From NCBI GenBank assembly GCA_002786715.1, contig PCTW01000010.1:1-64000 (forward strand): a stretch of 64,000 bases of DNA, written 5' to 3'. Shown one piece after another: positions 15,884 to 24,248 of this stretch (the first letter of the stretch is position 1; every line of letters begins with the position of its first letter). Made by a program: the position numbers and the translations under genes. The notes below the pieces were generated by a model, which made no database searches, was not told the origin of the DNA, and worked only from the letters and a program-made list of their open reading frames with translations. Source of the stretch: Bdellovibrio sp. CG22_combo_CG10-13_8_21_14_all_39_27. GTDB taxonomy: Bacteria > Bdellovibrionota > Bacteriovoracia > Bacteriovoracales > Bacteriovoracaceae.

Positions 15884-17647
15884 ATGAGGAAAATAATGAC
15901 CTATAGATTGATACTGACCATGGCGATCTTGAGCTGTAACGCTTTATCGAGTGCATGGGCGCTTGTCCCACTTGAAAGTTTATTGCTTGGTGATTTCTCA
16001 GTTCGTTATGAAGAGAGTAATACCGATCCACTTTATTACGTTTTTCGTTTAGAACAAGGGAAAACACCTAACGACAAAGTTTGGGAGCAACAGCTCCTTC
16101 AGTATAAAGCGCTTATCGATGAAGGTGTTGAATGGACACATTCTTGTAAGGACAATAAAGTCATTGAATACGCTCTGCCAAGTCATAAAGAAAATGCAGT
16201 TCGATCATATTTGGCGACACTGCAATTTATTGGGCTTGATATTGTTTCACGTGCATTGCCAACCTATGCAAAAAGTTTTGAATTTAGTAGTGAGGAATAT
16301 TCAAATTTAGTTGATCGCTTAGTTTCTGGTTATTGTAGTCAAAATTTAACTGTTATATCAGTTAAAGAACTACGCAATAATATGAAGGCGAAGTTTGATA
16401 AAGCAACAAATTTTAAGTTACCTTCAGTTGAGGGTAATCCTTATTTTCCTCAGACTTTAACTTCAATTAATTCACGAAAAAATGTACTCAAGAGTGAATT
16501 CGGAATGACCATCGAACTTTTTAAGTCATTTTGTTCTTGGGGAAATGAAACTGACAATTTAAGATTACTCGTGCCTTTAGTTCGCCATCCCATCATAATG
16601 AGCTTTGTTGCTCGACAACTCAATGGTGACAATTATCAATTTAGTTCAGTTGATCGCCGTGCCTTCGCTGTCAAAACAGATAAGACGGCAAAAATTATGT
16701 GCGAAAATTTTATTTGTCGCCAGACCGAAACAGAACAGATGAGAACTCAATTTCCTAAATCTCTTGGTTTTACAAATTATTATAATGATATGAAAAGACT
16801 TTACTGTTCTGAGTTGAGAGATTCTGATTATCTTTATAAAGACCAAATACCAGAAATTGCCCAGATTATTAAAGAGCGCTCTTTTGACGATGATAATTTG
16901 TTAGCCTCTCATTTCTTTGCCCTCGTTTCTGGCATTCCCGATTTCCTTCTCTCTGGTCAAAAATTTGCCGATGCTAAAAAATCGACGAGAGCGAGTATGG
17001 ATGCCTCGTGGGATAATTGGGCGCAAAGGATGAACAGCACTAATAAAACAGATCTTTTCTATGAGGAAGGACTCAATTTGGAATTGGCGACTACGCCAGC
17101 AGATCAAAATCGCTATGTTCCAAAATTTGCAGTTGACCTCGACGTTAATCTAGGAGAATTCGATCGTGCTGTTAATGTGATTGGCAAAATCACCACGACA
17201 ATTCCGATCCATCTCAATAAAGAATTTGCGAGTTGGGCGCGAAAAAGTTGGGGGCGAATTTCCTCTGAGGAAGTCGAAAAAAGAAAAAGTATTCTGAGTC
17301 GCATGAACGACCAACTTCGACCGGCAGTTGAAGAAGCACAACGAAATATTTCCACTAAAATATTAAAATCGGATTTTGTTCCACTTGTGAGTGAAGAAAT
17401 TTTAAGACAGCTTGTAGCATATGAAGGCAAGAGTTTTGATCTCTTAAAAGAAAGCGAATTTATTATTCCAATTAATTTCAATTATGCACCCTTTGCGTTG
17501 AAGTATTTGCGTCAACAATTTTTAATCGAAAAGAAAGAAAATACATGGAAAGACTTTGCTCAATCTTTAATAAGCTTGAAAAAACAAGCCGTGTCAGAAG
17601 TTCAAGAAGAAGAGTTAGACAACGTAGACCAAGCAACTGGGATGTGA
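15884..17647 (+). CDS. Secreted or lipid-anchored protein of unknown function
   Basis: No family recognised. The N-terminus is a signal sequence (MRKIMTYRLILTMAILSC...); the cysteine after AILS could be a lipobox, although leucine at -2 is not ideal, and the downstream NALSSAWA would serve an ordinary cleavage site. Start choice is uncertain among ATGs at 15860, 15884 and 15896. The last has the best spaced GAGGA; 15884 keeps the basic n-region and is used here (587 residues). The mature part is mixed alpha/beta with several cysteines in the middle (SFCSWG, MCENFICRQTE, RLYCSEL). It is divergent from the TPR-like gene. The sigma-factor gene begins 28 bases after its stop, so read-through is possible. 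Confidence 0.7.
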   Translation: MRKIMTYRLILTMAILSCNALSSAWALVPLESLLLGDFSVRYEESNTDPLYYVFRLEQGKTPNDKVWEQQLLQYKALIDEGVEWTHSCKDNKVIEYALPSHKENAVRSYLATLQFIGLDIVSRALPTYAKSFEFSSEEYSNLVDRLVSGYCSQNLTVISVKELRNNMKAKFDKATNFKLPSVEGNPYFPQTLTSINSRKNVLKSEFGMTIELFKSFCSWGNETDNLRLLVPLVRHPIIMSFVARQLNGDNYQFSSVDRRAFAVKTDKTAKIMCENFICRQTETEQMRTQFPKSLGFTNYYNDMKRLYCSELRDSDYLYKDQIPEIAQIIKERSFDDDNLLASHFFALVSGIPDFLLSGQKFADAKKSTRASMDASWDNWAQRMNSTNKTDLFYEEGLNLELATTPADQNRYVPKFAVDLDVNLGEFDRAVNVIGKITTTIPIHLNKEFASWARKSWGRISSEEVEKRKSILSRMNDQLRPAVEEAQRNISTKILKSDFVPLVSEEILRQLVAYEGKSFDLLKESEFIIPINFNYAPFALKYLRQQFLIEKKENTWKDFAQSLISLKKQAVSEVQEEELDNVDQATGM

Positions 17648-17675
17648 TAAACTCCCCAGCTGTGAGGTAATCTAA

Positions 17676-18671
17676 GTGGCCAAAAAAGACGATTCAAAAG
17701 AGAATAAAGTCAAACTCATTCCAGAAATTTTGGATAAAGATCTTCTGCCTCAAAAAATGGGAGAAACGCTCCCTTCAACCTATTCCGATGATCTCGAAAT
17801 TACCGCTAAAGAACTCGATCGTTACCATCCTTCTAAGGGTGTCGATCCCCTCACTACTTATATTCGTCAAATTAGTCGCTACAAAGTTTTAAGTGCTGAT
17901 CAGGAAAAAAAATTAGTAGATTCATTGCTTGAATCTGGAGATATCGAAGCTGCTAAGGAATTGGTGGTTCACAATCTAAAGCTGGTTGTCAAAATTGCCC
18001 TCGAATACCGCACGGCTTGGCAAAATGTCATGGATCTTATTCAAGAAGGCAATATTGGATTGATGAAGGCCGTTTCAAAATTTGATCCATCTAAGGGAGC
18101 AAAGCTCTCGTATTATGCAAGTTGGTGGATCCGATCATATATCCTAAAATTTATTCTTGATAACTTTCGCATGGTCAAAATGAGTTCAAGTAATGACCAG
18201 AAAAAGCTGTTCTATAATCTCAATAAGGAAAAAAATCGTCTTAAGGCCATGGGGATCGATCCAACAGCAAAAGTAATAGCTGAAAATCTTGGGGTCTCAG
18301 AAAAGGCGGTTATGTTGATGGATCAGCGTATTGGAGAGCAAGGGGGAGAGGTGAGTATGGATGCACCGCTTCTTTCGCATGAATCTTCTTCTACCACTTT
18401 CGGCGATACTATTAGTAATGAAGAGCTTCCCATTGATGAGCAATTGGCCAATGAACAAGGTATTGAAATCCTTACAGAACATCTGAAAGGTTTTGTCGCA
18501 GGGCTAAAAGACCGTGACAAAGAAATCTTCCAAAAGCGCTTAATGGCCGAAGTTCCTCAATCGCTGCAGAGCATAGCAGATGACTATGGCGTCTCCCGAG
18601 AGCGTATCCGTCAAATTGAAGAACGCCTTCTCAATAACTTAAAAGTTTACATGGAAGACTATCTCCGTTAA
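17676..18671 (+). CDS. rpoH: RNA polymerase sigma factor, RpoH (sigma-32) type
   Basis: A 331-residue group-3 sigma-70-family factor. Region 1.2/2 begins at DPLTTYIRQISRYKVLSADQE. Core-binding region 2 contains LVVHNLKLVVKIALEYR and DLIQEGNIGLMKAVSKFDPS, followed by GAKLSYYASWWIRSYILKFI. Region 4 ends with SLQSIADDYGVSRERIRQIE, the helix-turn-helix for the -35 element. The segment DQKKLFYNLNKEK matches the RpoH-specific box (QRKLFFNLR in enterobacteria), which supports a heat-shock type sigma over RpoD or RpoS. The start is GTG 17676 after GAGGTAATCTAA. Because sigma-32 controls chaperones and small heat-shock proteins, the Hsp20-like gene at 34806 is a possible target; this is inference. Confidence 0.87.
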   Translation: MAKKDDSKENKVKLIPEILDKDLLPQKMGETLPSTYSDDLEITAKELDRYHPSKGVDPLTTYIRQISRYKVLSADQEKKLVDSLLESGDIEAAKELVVHNLKLVVKIALEYRTAWQNVMDLIQEGNIGLMKAVSKFDPSKGAKLSYYASWWIRSYILKFILDNFRMVKMSSSNDQKKLFYNLNKEKNRLKAMGIDPTAKVIAENLGVSEKAVMLMDQRIGEQGGEVSMDAPLLSHESSSTTFGDTISNEELPIDEQLANEQGIEILTEHLKGFVAGLKDRDKEIFQKRLMAEVPQSLQSIADDYGVSRERIRQIEERLLNNLKVYMEDYLR

Positions 18672-18695
18672 GATGCCGCCATTATTAGCGTCTCT

Positions 18696-18734
18696 TGCTT
18701 GGTTACGATGGGCTCCTCCATCTGGCTCGGTTTG
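18696..18734 (+). promoter_or_regulatory. Possible structured leader of rpsO
   Basis: The 92 bases between the sigma-factor gene and rpsO contain GATGG (18707-18711) pairing with CCATC (18718-18722) across a six-base loop. An outer TCTC/GAGA pairing sits around it. Ribosomal protein S15 often represses its own mRNA by binding a structured leader, so this may be an autoregulatory element. The stems are short and no alignment was made. Confidence 0.25.
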
Positions 18735-18763
18735 AGATAAGTTTATATTTTAAGGAGATAATC

Positions 18764-19042
18764 ATGCTTACTACAGAACAAAGAAAAGAAATCGTCACAA
18801 AAATCGGTACAAAATTCGGCAAAGGTCCAAACGACACTGGTTCATCATCAGTTCAAGTTGCCTTGTTAACTGCTAGAATTAACGATCTTATGACTCACTT
18901 TGCAAAAAACAAGAAAGATCACCACTCAAATCGTGGTCTTTTGAAGATGATTGGTAGTCGTCGTTCTCTACTTCGCTATATCCAAAACAATGATAAGCAG
19001 AAGTATCAAGACTTGATTGCCGAACTTGGATTAAGAAAATAA
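18764..19042 (+). CDS. rpsO: 30S ribosomal protein S15
   Basis: A 92-residue S15 with the usual blocks: VTKIGTKFGKGPNDTGSSSV, QVALLTARINDLMTHF, KKDHHSNRGLLKMIGSRRSLLRYI and a C-terminal DLIAELGLRK. It binds the central domain of 16S rRNA early in small-subunit assembly. The start at 18764 is clear because AAGGAG stands immediately upstream and the family begins with MLTTEQ-like sequence; upstream in-frame codons belong to the leader. It is followed by a strong terminator and then pnp, the common rpsO-pnp order. Confidence 0.98.
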   Translation: MLTTEQRKEIVTKIGTKFGKGPNDTGSSSVQVALLTARINDLMTHFAKNKKDHHSNRGLLKMIGSRRSLLRYIQNNDKQKYQDLIAELGLRK

Positions 19043-19053
19043 TTGAAAGAATG

Positions 19054-19080
19054 AGGGGCCTTCGGGCCCCTTTTTCTTTT
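19054..19080 (+). terminator. Rho-independent terminator after rpsO
   Basis: AGGGGCC (19054-19060), a TTCG tetraloop and GGCCCCT (19065-19071) make a seven-bp GC-rich stem directly followed by a T-rich tract to 19080. It lies 12 bases after the rpsO stop and would separate, at least partly, rpsO from pnp transcription. Confidence 0.92.
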
Positions 19081-19246
19081 CAAATTGAAAGTTTGAATTA
19101 GAATAATAATGATCGAATAATTGAGAGGTGATGGAGAAGAATTTGGAGGATATTTGGATAATCTTTAATTGCTAAAGCTTATCGAACTATCTTTTAAATT
19201 CTCCCATAGTTCCAACCAATCATCGATTAAATATCAACTCAAGGAG

Positions 19247-19268
19247 AATTTCCGAATTTACGGAAATT
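19247..19268 (+). promoter_or_regulatory. Hairpin in the pnp leader
   Basis: AATTTCCG (19247-19254) pairs perfectly with CGGAAATT (19261-19268) over a six-base loop, 24 bases upstream of the pnp start. Flanking AAGGAG and TTCTT can lengthen the stem with a bulge. Enterobacterial pnp mRNA is controlled by processing of a leader stem-loop by RNase III followed by PNPase, so a similar autoregulatory role is plausible here. The remaining gap from 19081 to 19240 shows nothing else I can support. Confidence 0.45.
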
Positions 19269-19292
19269 TATTCTTATTATGGAGAATTTGTA

Positions 19293-21416
19293 ATGAACGA
19301 AAACAAAAAAACATGGAAAGCTAAGTACGGCGATCAAGAGGTCACTTTTGAAACAGGTCGCTTGGCCAAGCAATCAGACGGTTCGGTCTTGGTTTCTTGT
19401 GGCAATACTTCGGTACTTGTATGTGTAAACTCGGCCCGCGAAGTAAAAGACGGACAGGATTTCTTTCCTCTTCTCGTCGAATATACTGAAAAGTTTTATG
19501 CTGCTGGAAAATTTCTTGGTGGCTATATTAAGCGTGAAGGCCGTCCTTCAACTGCAGAAATTTTGATCTGTCGTTTGATCGACCGTCCTCTTCGTCCCCT
19601 TTTCCCTGAAGGCTATATGTTCGATACAGTTGTCACTGCAACTGTTATGTCTTACGGCAAAGAGGGTGACCCAGAAGTGTTGGCCTCTCTTGGTGCTTCG
19701 GCAGCCCTCGCTATTTCTGATATTCCTTTCAATGGACCAATGGCCGCTGCAAAAGTTGGCCGCATTGATGGCAAACTGGTTTTAAACCCAGCTCACGATC
19801 AATGGATTAATTCTGATATTGAAATTTCAATGGCCGCATCGAAAGACGCCATCTTGATGGTTGAAGGTGAAGCAAAAATCGTTCCTGAGAAAGAAGTGCT
19901 TGAAGCGATCTTCTTTGGTCACGATGCTATTCGCGGAATCATCACAACAATTGAACAAATGGTAAAAGAAGTTGGACATCCAAAGCGTCCATTCGTATCA
20001 GTGGCTCCAAACAAGACATTAATGGACACTCTTTCTTCAAAGTTTGCCACACAAGCTCGCGCCGCTATTTCTCTCGTTCCTAAAATGGAGAGACAATCGG
20101 CAGTCGCTGCTCTTATTAAGAGTGTTAAAGAAGATATGAAGACAAACTTTGCTTCTTACGGTCTTACTGAATCTGAAGATTTTGGTAAGAAAGCTTATAA
20201 AGCAGTTGATGAATTCATGTACAACATGATGAGAGCTGACATCTTAAATGAAGATAAGCGTATTGGTGGCCGTAAGCTCGATCAAGTTCGCGCTATCGAA
20301 ACTGAAGTTGATGTTCTTCCAGTTCCTCACGGATCATCACTCTTTACACGTGGTGAAACTCAAGTATTGGCGACAGTTACTCTTGGTGGTCAAAAAGCAT
20401 CTCTTATCACTGACCGTATCGTTGGTGAGACAGAAGATAAGTTTTATCTCCATTATAATTTCCCTCCGTACTCAGTTGGTGAAGCTCGCGGTACACGCGG
20501 TGTTGGCCGTCGTGAAATGGGTCACGGCAATCTTGCAGAACGCGCGATTAAGGCCGTTCTTCCAGGTGAAGACAAATTTTCTTATACAACAAGAGTTGTG
20601 TGTGAAGTTTTAGAATCAAATGGTTCAAGTTCAATGGGTTCAGTTTGTTCTGGATCAATGGCGTTGTTTGATGCTGGTGTGCCTTTGGTTGCTCCAGTTG
20701 CAGGTATTGCCATGGGCTTGATCACTGATGGTTCAAAATTCAAAATCCTTACAGATATCTTAGGTGATGAAGATCATCTCGGAGACATGGACTTCAAAGT
20801 TGCTGGAACTGATAAAGGTGTAACTGCAATTCAAATGGATATTAAGATTACTGGTTTGACTCGTGAAATCGTTGAGAAGGCGATTGAACAAGCTCGCGTT
20901 GGTAAGCTTCATATCCTAGGCGAAATGGCGAAAACAATTGCAGCTCCACGTAGCGAATACAAGTCAGGTGTGCCTAAAGTTCTCTCTTTCACCATTCCAA
21001 CTGATAAAATCGGTGCTTTGATCGGACCTGGTGGAAAAAACATCAAAGCTCTTCAAGAAAAGTACAATGTTACTATGGAAATTGAAGAAACTGGTCGCGT
21101 AAAAGTTTTAGGTCTTGATAAAGCTGAAATTCAAAAATGTATTGATTTTGCTGATCTTCAAATCAATGGCCCAAAAATTGGTGATAAGTACGACGCCACT
21201 GTAGTGACAATTAAAGAGTACGGTGCATTTGTTGACTTGGTGCCAGGAATTTCTGGTCTTGTTCACGTTTCTGAACTTTCTGATGATCGTGTCAACGACG
21301 TTAATGATTATGTTTCAGAAGGTGACATTATTGGTGTTGAAGTGATTGAAGTTGATCGCATGGGACGCCTCAAGCTTTCAGCTAAAACGGTTAAACCTCT
21401 TACCAAAAAGGCTTAG
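19293..21416 (+). CDS. pnp: Polynucleotide phosphorylase
   Basis: A 707-residue PNPase, near the standard family length. Two RNase PH-like domains (first: GNTSVLVCVNSA, FFPLLVEYTEKFYAAGKFLGG with KREGRPS, LICRLIDRPLRPLFPEGY; second: LDQVRAIETEVDVLPVPHGS, SLFTRGETQVLATVTLG, FYLHYNFPPYSVGEARGTRG) flank an alpha-helical linker. A KH domain (IGALIGPGGKNIKALQEKY) and an S1 domain (YDATVVTIKEYGAFVDLVPG) follow. It degrades RNA 3' to 5' by phosphorolysis and is a core component of RNA turnover. The ATG follows TGGAGAATTTGTA. It has a 250-base leader region with a terminator and a hairpin, and the dUTPase gene begins eight bases after its stop. Confidence 0.98.
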   Translation: MNENKKTWKAKYGDQEVTFETGRLAKQSDGSVLVSCGNTSVLVCVNSAREVKDGQDFFPLLVEYTEKFYAAGKFLGGYIKREGRPSTAEILICRLIDRPLRPLFPEGYMFDTVVTATVMSYGKEGDPEVLASLGASAALAISDIPFNGPMAAAKVGRIDGKLVLNPAHDQWINSDIEISMAASKDAILMVEGEAKIVPEKEVLEAIFFGHDAIRGIITTIEQMVKEVGHPKRPFVSVAPNKTLMDTLSSKFATQARAAISLVPKMERQSAVAALIKSVKEDMKTNFASYGLTESEDFGKKAYKAVDEFMYNMMRADILNEDKRIGGRKLDQVRAIETEVDVLPVPHGSSLFTRGETQVLATVTLGGQKASLITDRIVGETEDKFYLHYNFPPYSVGEARGTRGVGRREMGHGNLAERAIKAVLPGEDKFSYTTRVVCEVLESNGSSSMGSVCSGSMALFDAGVPLVAPVAGIAMGLITDGSKFKILTDILGDEDHLGDMDFKVAGTDKGVTAIQMDIKITGLTREIVEKAIEQARVGKLHILGEMAKTIAAPRSEYKSGVPKVLSFTIPTDKIGALIGPGGKNIKALQEKYNVTMEIEETGRVKVLGLDKAEIQKCIDFADLQINGPKIGDKYDATVVTIKEYGAFVDLVPGISGLVHVSELSDDRVNDVNDYVSEGDIIGVEVIEVDRMGRLKLSAKTVKPLTKKA

Positions 21417-21424
21417 TCACCGTG

Positions 21425-21895
21425 ATGGACCAGATTAAAGTTAAAGTTAAAAAACTCGAGCATTTTGATAACAGCTTCCAGCTCCCTCGTTATGAAACGA
21501 TGGGGGCTGCTGGAGCTGATATTCGCGCTTCACTTCCTGCTGAGAGCAAGGAAGAGGGAATCGTGATTAAGCCAGGTGAGAGAATTTTAATTCCTACAGG
21601 TTTAGCAATGGAGATTCCGCTTGGATTTGAAATTCAAGTAAGACCTCGCTCTGGCCTCTCTTTTAAAACTGGATTGATGGTTTGCAATAGTCCTGGAACC
21701 ATTGATAGTGATTACAGAGGTGAAATTAAAATCATTCTTGGTAATCTTTCTGATCGTCGCGAAGTGATTCAACATGGTGATAGAGTGGCGCAATTGGTGC
21801 TCGCTCCTGTTTATCAAGCTCACTATGAAGAAGTTCAAGAGTTATCATCAACAGATCGTGGGGCCGGTGGATTTGGCTCTACAGGAAAAAAATAA
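21425..21895 (+). CDS. dut: Deoxyuridine 5'-triphosphate nucleotidohydrolase (dUTPase)
   Basis: A 156-residue trimeric dUTPase. The five family motifs are visible: GAAGADIRA, RPRSGLSFKTGLMV, the uracil-binding hairpin NSPGTIDSDYRGEI, GDRVAQLVL, and the glycine-rich C-terminal arm RGAGGFGSTG. It hydrolyses dUTP to dUMP, preventing uracil incorporation and supplying dUMP for dTMP synthesis. ATG 21425 directly follows an in-frame GTG at 21422; the ATG is the likelier start. The gene lies eight bases after pnp, presumably in the same operon, with the PHA-system-like gene 19 bases downstream. Confidence 0.97.
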   Translation: MDQIKVKVKKLEHFDNSFQLPRYETMGAAGADIRASLPAESKEEGIVIKPGERILIPTGLAMEIPLGFEIQVRPRSGLSFKTGLMVCNSPGTIDSDYRGEIKIILGNLSDRREVIQHGDRVAQLVLAPVYQAHYEEVQELSSTDRGAGGFGSTGKK

Positions 21896-21914
21896 TTTTT
21901 CTCGGAGGCTTTAA

Positions 21915-22199
21915 ATGGATTTAAAAGTTCCTTACAAGACAGCTAAAAATAAACAAGAAGCTTATACGGCAGCGAAAGGTCAACTCACTCAAGAGTATAT
22001 CGCAAAATGGAATATTCCTTGTGAAGTTAAATATGATGATAGCAAGTGCCAAATCGAGGCCAAAGGAAAGGGTTTTACTTTGGGTGTTCATTTCAATGAT
22101 ACAGAAGCTCAAGTAAGTATTGATCTCTCTTTTTTGCTTAAAGCTTTTAAAAAGACCGTTTTGGAGAAGGTAGAGCACAAACTCGCCAAACATATATAA
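21915..22199 (+). CDS. Small protein of the polyhydroxyalkanoic-acid-system type
   Basis: A 94-residue soluble protein resembling the family annotated as putative polyhydroxyalkanoic acid system protein. It has the N-terminal VPYKTAKNKQEAYTAAKGQL helix, a central KGKGFTLGVHFND hairpin and the C-terminal pattern LLKAFKKTVLEKVEHKL. Members are widespread in bacteria without PHA genes, so the family name is a weak guide to role. GGAGG precedes the ATG. The ferredoxin gene starts one base after its stop, making a tight dut - small protein - ferredoxin run. Confidence 0.7.
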   Translation: MDLKVPYKTAKNKQEAYTAAKGQLTQEYIAKWNIPCEVKYDDSKCQIEAKGKGFTLGVHFNDTEAQVSIDLSFLLKAFKKTVLEKVEHKLAKHI

Positions 22200-22200
22200 T

Positions 22201-22683
22201 ATGAGTGAAGAATTTAAATTGCATTTACGTCCCAGCGATCAAAGTGTGATGATCAAAAAAGATCAAAATATTCTTGAGTGCTTGCGTGAAAAAGATATTT
22301 ATGTGAAATCCAGTTGTGGCGGTCATGCGACTTGTGGCGATTGTGTGGTTAAGATTGCTACCGGCGAAGATAATCTTACTCCGCAAACCTTTGAAGAGTT
22401 AAAACTTCTTGGAAATATTTTCCATATCACAAAGGAGCGTCTTGCCTGTCAAACTTGTGTCCTTGGTGATGTTACGGTTGATCTTTCAAACCATGACAAG
22501 GCCGCTGATGCTCAAAAGTTGCGTGGCAAACCTGGACCTCAACAAAAGAAAAAGAATTTTCAAGTTCGTAAGAAAGAAGAAATTGCAGTTAAAGAATCAC
22601 TACCTCCTGAAGAGAAAGGCCCTGATAAAGGCAAAGATGGTGGTTTCAGAAAGCATCGCGGATTCAAAAAAATTAAATATTAA
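22201..22683 (+). CDS. 2Fe-2S ferredoxin with a basic C-terminal tail
   Basis: A 160-residue protein. Residues 1-97 form a plant/adrenodoxin-like 2Fe-2S domain with cluster ligands Cys39, Cys45, Cys48 and Cys83 (SCGGHATCGDC and LACQT). Such ferredoxins pass single electrons to oxidoreductases. From about residue 100 the protein has an unusual lysine- and arginine-rich tail of about 60 residues (QKKKNFQVRKKEE, RKHRGFKKIKY) predicted to be disordered, which standard ferredoxins lack. It may bind nucleic acid, membrane or a partner; inference only. The gene begins one base after the preceding stop, and its stop overlaps the convergent gene by four bases. Confidence 0.92.
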   Translation: MSEEFKLHLRPSDQSVMIKKDQNILECLREKDIYVKSSCGGHATCGDCVVKIATGEDNLTPQTFEELKLLGNIFHITKERLACQTCVLGDVTVDLSNHDKAADAQKLRGKPGPQQKKKNFQVRKKEEIAVKESLPPEEKGPDKGKDGGFRKHRGFKKIKY

Positions 22684-23255
22684 TATTGTTTTAAAAGTTC
22701 AATAAACTTTTTGATGTCGTGTTTTTGAGAATGACGATCAATCACGATTTGTCGTTGATCAATCAAAGTTATAAGAACTTCGTAATGACCTCGATTTTCA
22801 AAGGCTTCTAATCCTTTCTCGTGTTTTATTCTTGCGACATTGGGAGCTTCCATAAAATGACGAAGCTCAATCGCTTCTTTATGACTGAGCTGATAAACAG
22901 TCTTTTTAAAGGGAATCCAAAAGAGTCGATGGACAACTGTTAAGGTCTCTCCCTTTTTAATCAGCATTTTCTCATAAAAGAGAATACATAAAACACTGAA
23001 AGGGATTGAAACCATGGTAACGATCACAAGATAACCAATAAAAATATTGATTTGATCGCCACCTTTAAAAATGCTCTCAAGCGGTGAACGAATGGCCATG
23101 GACATGATAAAAATGACTGCCATGATTGCTACCAAGTAGCCCCAAAATACCCAAGGTAAACCATAGGTTTTTAGCGTCAACTTATTCTCTTGATCGACGT
23201 GAATTCGGTCATCTTCTGGATTATGTTGATTTGGAAATTGAAATAAAAGGCCCAT
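22680..23255 (-). CDS. Two-helix membrane protein with PH-like cytoplasmic domain
   Basis: A 191-residue protein. Two transmembrane helices (about residues 33-55 and 70-95) separate a short polar N-terminus from a C-terminal beta-rich domain. The layout of that domain (strands around MLIKKGETLTVVHRLFWIPF, ELRHFMEA and HYEVLITLIDQRQIVID, then a final helix HDIKKFIELLKQY) resembles the bacterial PH-like domains found in small membrane proteins. Function unknown. The stop overlaps the ferredoxin stop by four bases on the other strand. It is divergent from the App1-like gene across a 122-base region. Confidence 0.75.
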   Translation of the reverse strand: MGLLFQFPNQHNPEDDRIHVDQENKLTLKTYGLPWVFWGYLVAIMAVIFIMSMAIRSPLESIFKGGDQINIFIGYLVIVTMVSIPFSVLCILFYEKMLIKKGETLTVVHRLFWIPFKKTVYQLSHKEAIELRHFMEAPNVARIKHEKGLEAFENRGHYEVLITLIDQRQIVIDRHSQKHDIKKFIELLKQY

Positions 23256-23377
23256 GACTCAAAATAAAAGAGTAATTGACTTGTGGCAAGACAAAAGAAG
23301 TCAAACTTTAAGTGGAAATTCTCTCTCATAGAGGACAAAGTCCACTGGCCCCATTAACATATTGAAGTGGGGGAATT

Positions 23378-24178
23378 ATGAAAAAAATGACAACTCTTTT
23401 AGCAGCTCTACTTTTTACTCTTTCGCTTCAGGCAAGAGTAGTGGTGGTCTCAGACATTGATGACACTTTAAAAACGGCGAATAGTGTCGGAAAGATAGGA
23501 AAGCTTTATCACTTTCTTCGCAAACAAATTTACCCTCATTCAAGAGATCTTTTTGTCGAGCTTAGTCATTATTACCGCTCAATGAGTGAAGCTGTGGATT
23601 TTTACTATGTATCTGCCGCACCTGACGCTATTTTCGCGCAAGAGAAATGGCTAGATAAGAATGGTTTTCCAGCTGGGCCAACATTTCTTCGTCATTTGGG
23701 TGATCCAAAAGCTTATGATTTTAAATACAAAACGATTGAAAAGTTTTTAAAGAAATATCAAGACGATGGCGAAGTGATCACTGTGTATTTCTTTGGTGAT
23801 AATGCTGATCAAGACCACAATGTTTATCATGATCTGACTCAAAACTTGAAATTGGATTCACACATCTTTATTCGTGATGTGAGAGCAGAAGCTTCTGGCT
23901 TTGAGGGGATTCCTATGAGAAGAGTTGAAAATATAGAGTACTTCTTCTCTGAAAGAGAACTCTCTGATTCTCCAACTCTGGCATTCTTGTCACCTGTTTG
24001 GGAGGCGAGTGTCCAGCTCGATTATGTAAAACAAGACCTCATTCCTAATTATACCTTTGCTACGCTAAAGAGAACTTACAGAAATATTGAAGGCTGTAAG
24101 ATTTATTCTTTCAGTTGTCGTGCGGACGCTAAAGAGCGCGCTCAAATGGCCTGGGAAGACTATTACGCTCGTTACTAA
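23378..24178 (+). CDS. Secreted HAD-type phosphatase of the App1/DUF2183 family
   Basis: A 266-residue protein with a signal peptide (MKKMTTLLAALLFTLSLQA) directly followed by the catalytic motif VVVVSDIDDTLKTANSVGK. The S-D-I-D-D-T-L-K signature is the hallmark of DUF2183, whose yeast member App1 is a phosphatidate phosphatase. Further HAD motifs are YYVSAAPDAI (motif II), the KYKTIEKFLKKY lysines (motif III) and VYFFGDNADQDHNVY (motif IV). A periplasmic location suggests action on phospholipid head groups or phosphatidate in the envelope; the substrate is inference. GTGGGGGAATT precedes the ATG. It ends at a bidirectional terminator. Confidence 0.85.
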   Translation: MKKMTTLLAALLFTLSLQARVVVVSDIDDTLKTANSVGKIGKLYHFLRKQIYPHSRDLFVELSHYYRSMSEAVDFYYVSAAPDAIFAQEKWLDKNGFPAGPTFLRHLGDPKAYDFKYKTIEKFLKKYQDDGEVITVYFFGDNADQDHNVYHDLTQNLKLDSHIFIRDVRAEASGFEGIPMRRVENIEYFFSERELSDSPTLAFLSPVWEASVQLDYVKQDLIPNYTFATLKRTYRNIEGCKIYSFSCRADAKERAQMAWEDYYARY

Positions 24179-24194
24179 AATTCGTTGAGAAAAT

Positions 24195-24230
24195 AAAAAA
24201 AGGGTAGGTTAAAAACCTACCCTTTTTTTA
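24195..24230. terminator. Bidirectional rho-independent terminator
   Basis: AGGGTAGGTT (24201-24210) pairs with AACCTACCCT (24214-24223) over a three-base loop. A-rich sequence precedes the stem and a T tract follows, so it can terminate both the App1-like gene on the plus strand and phnE on the minus strand. Confidence 0.93.
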
Positions 24231-24248
24231 TACATATTCTTTAAGTGA

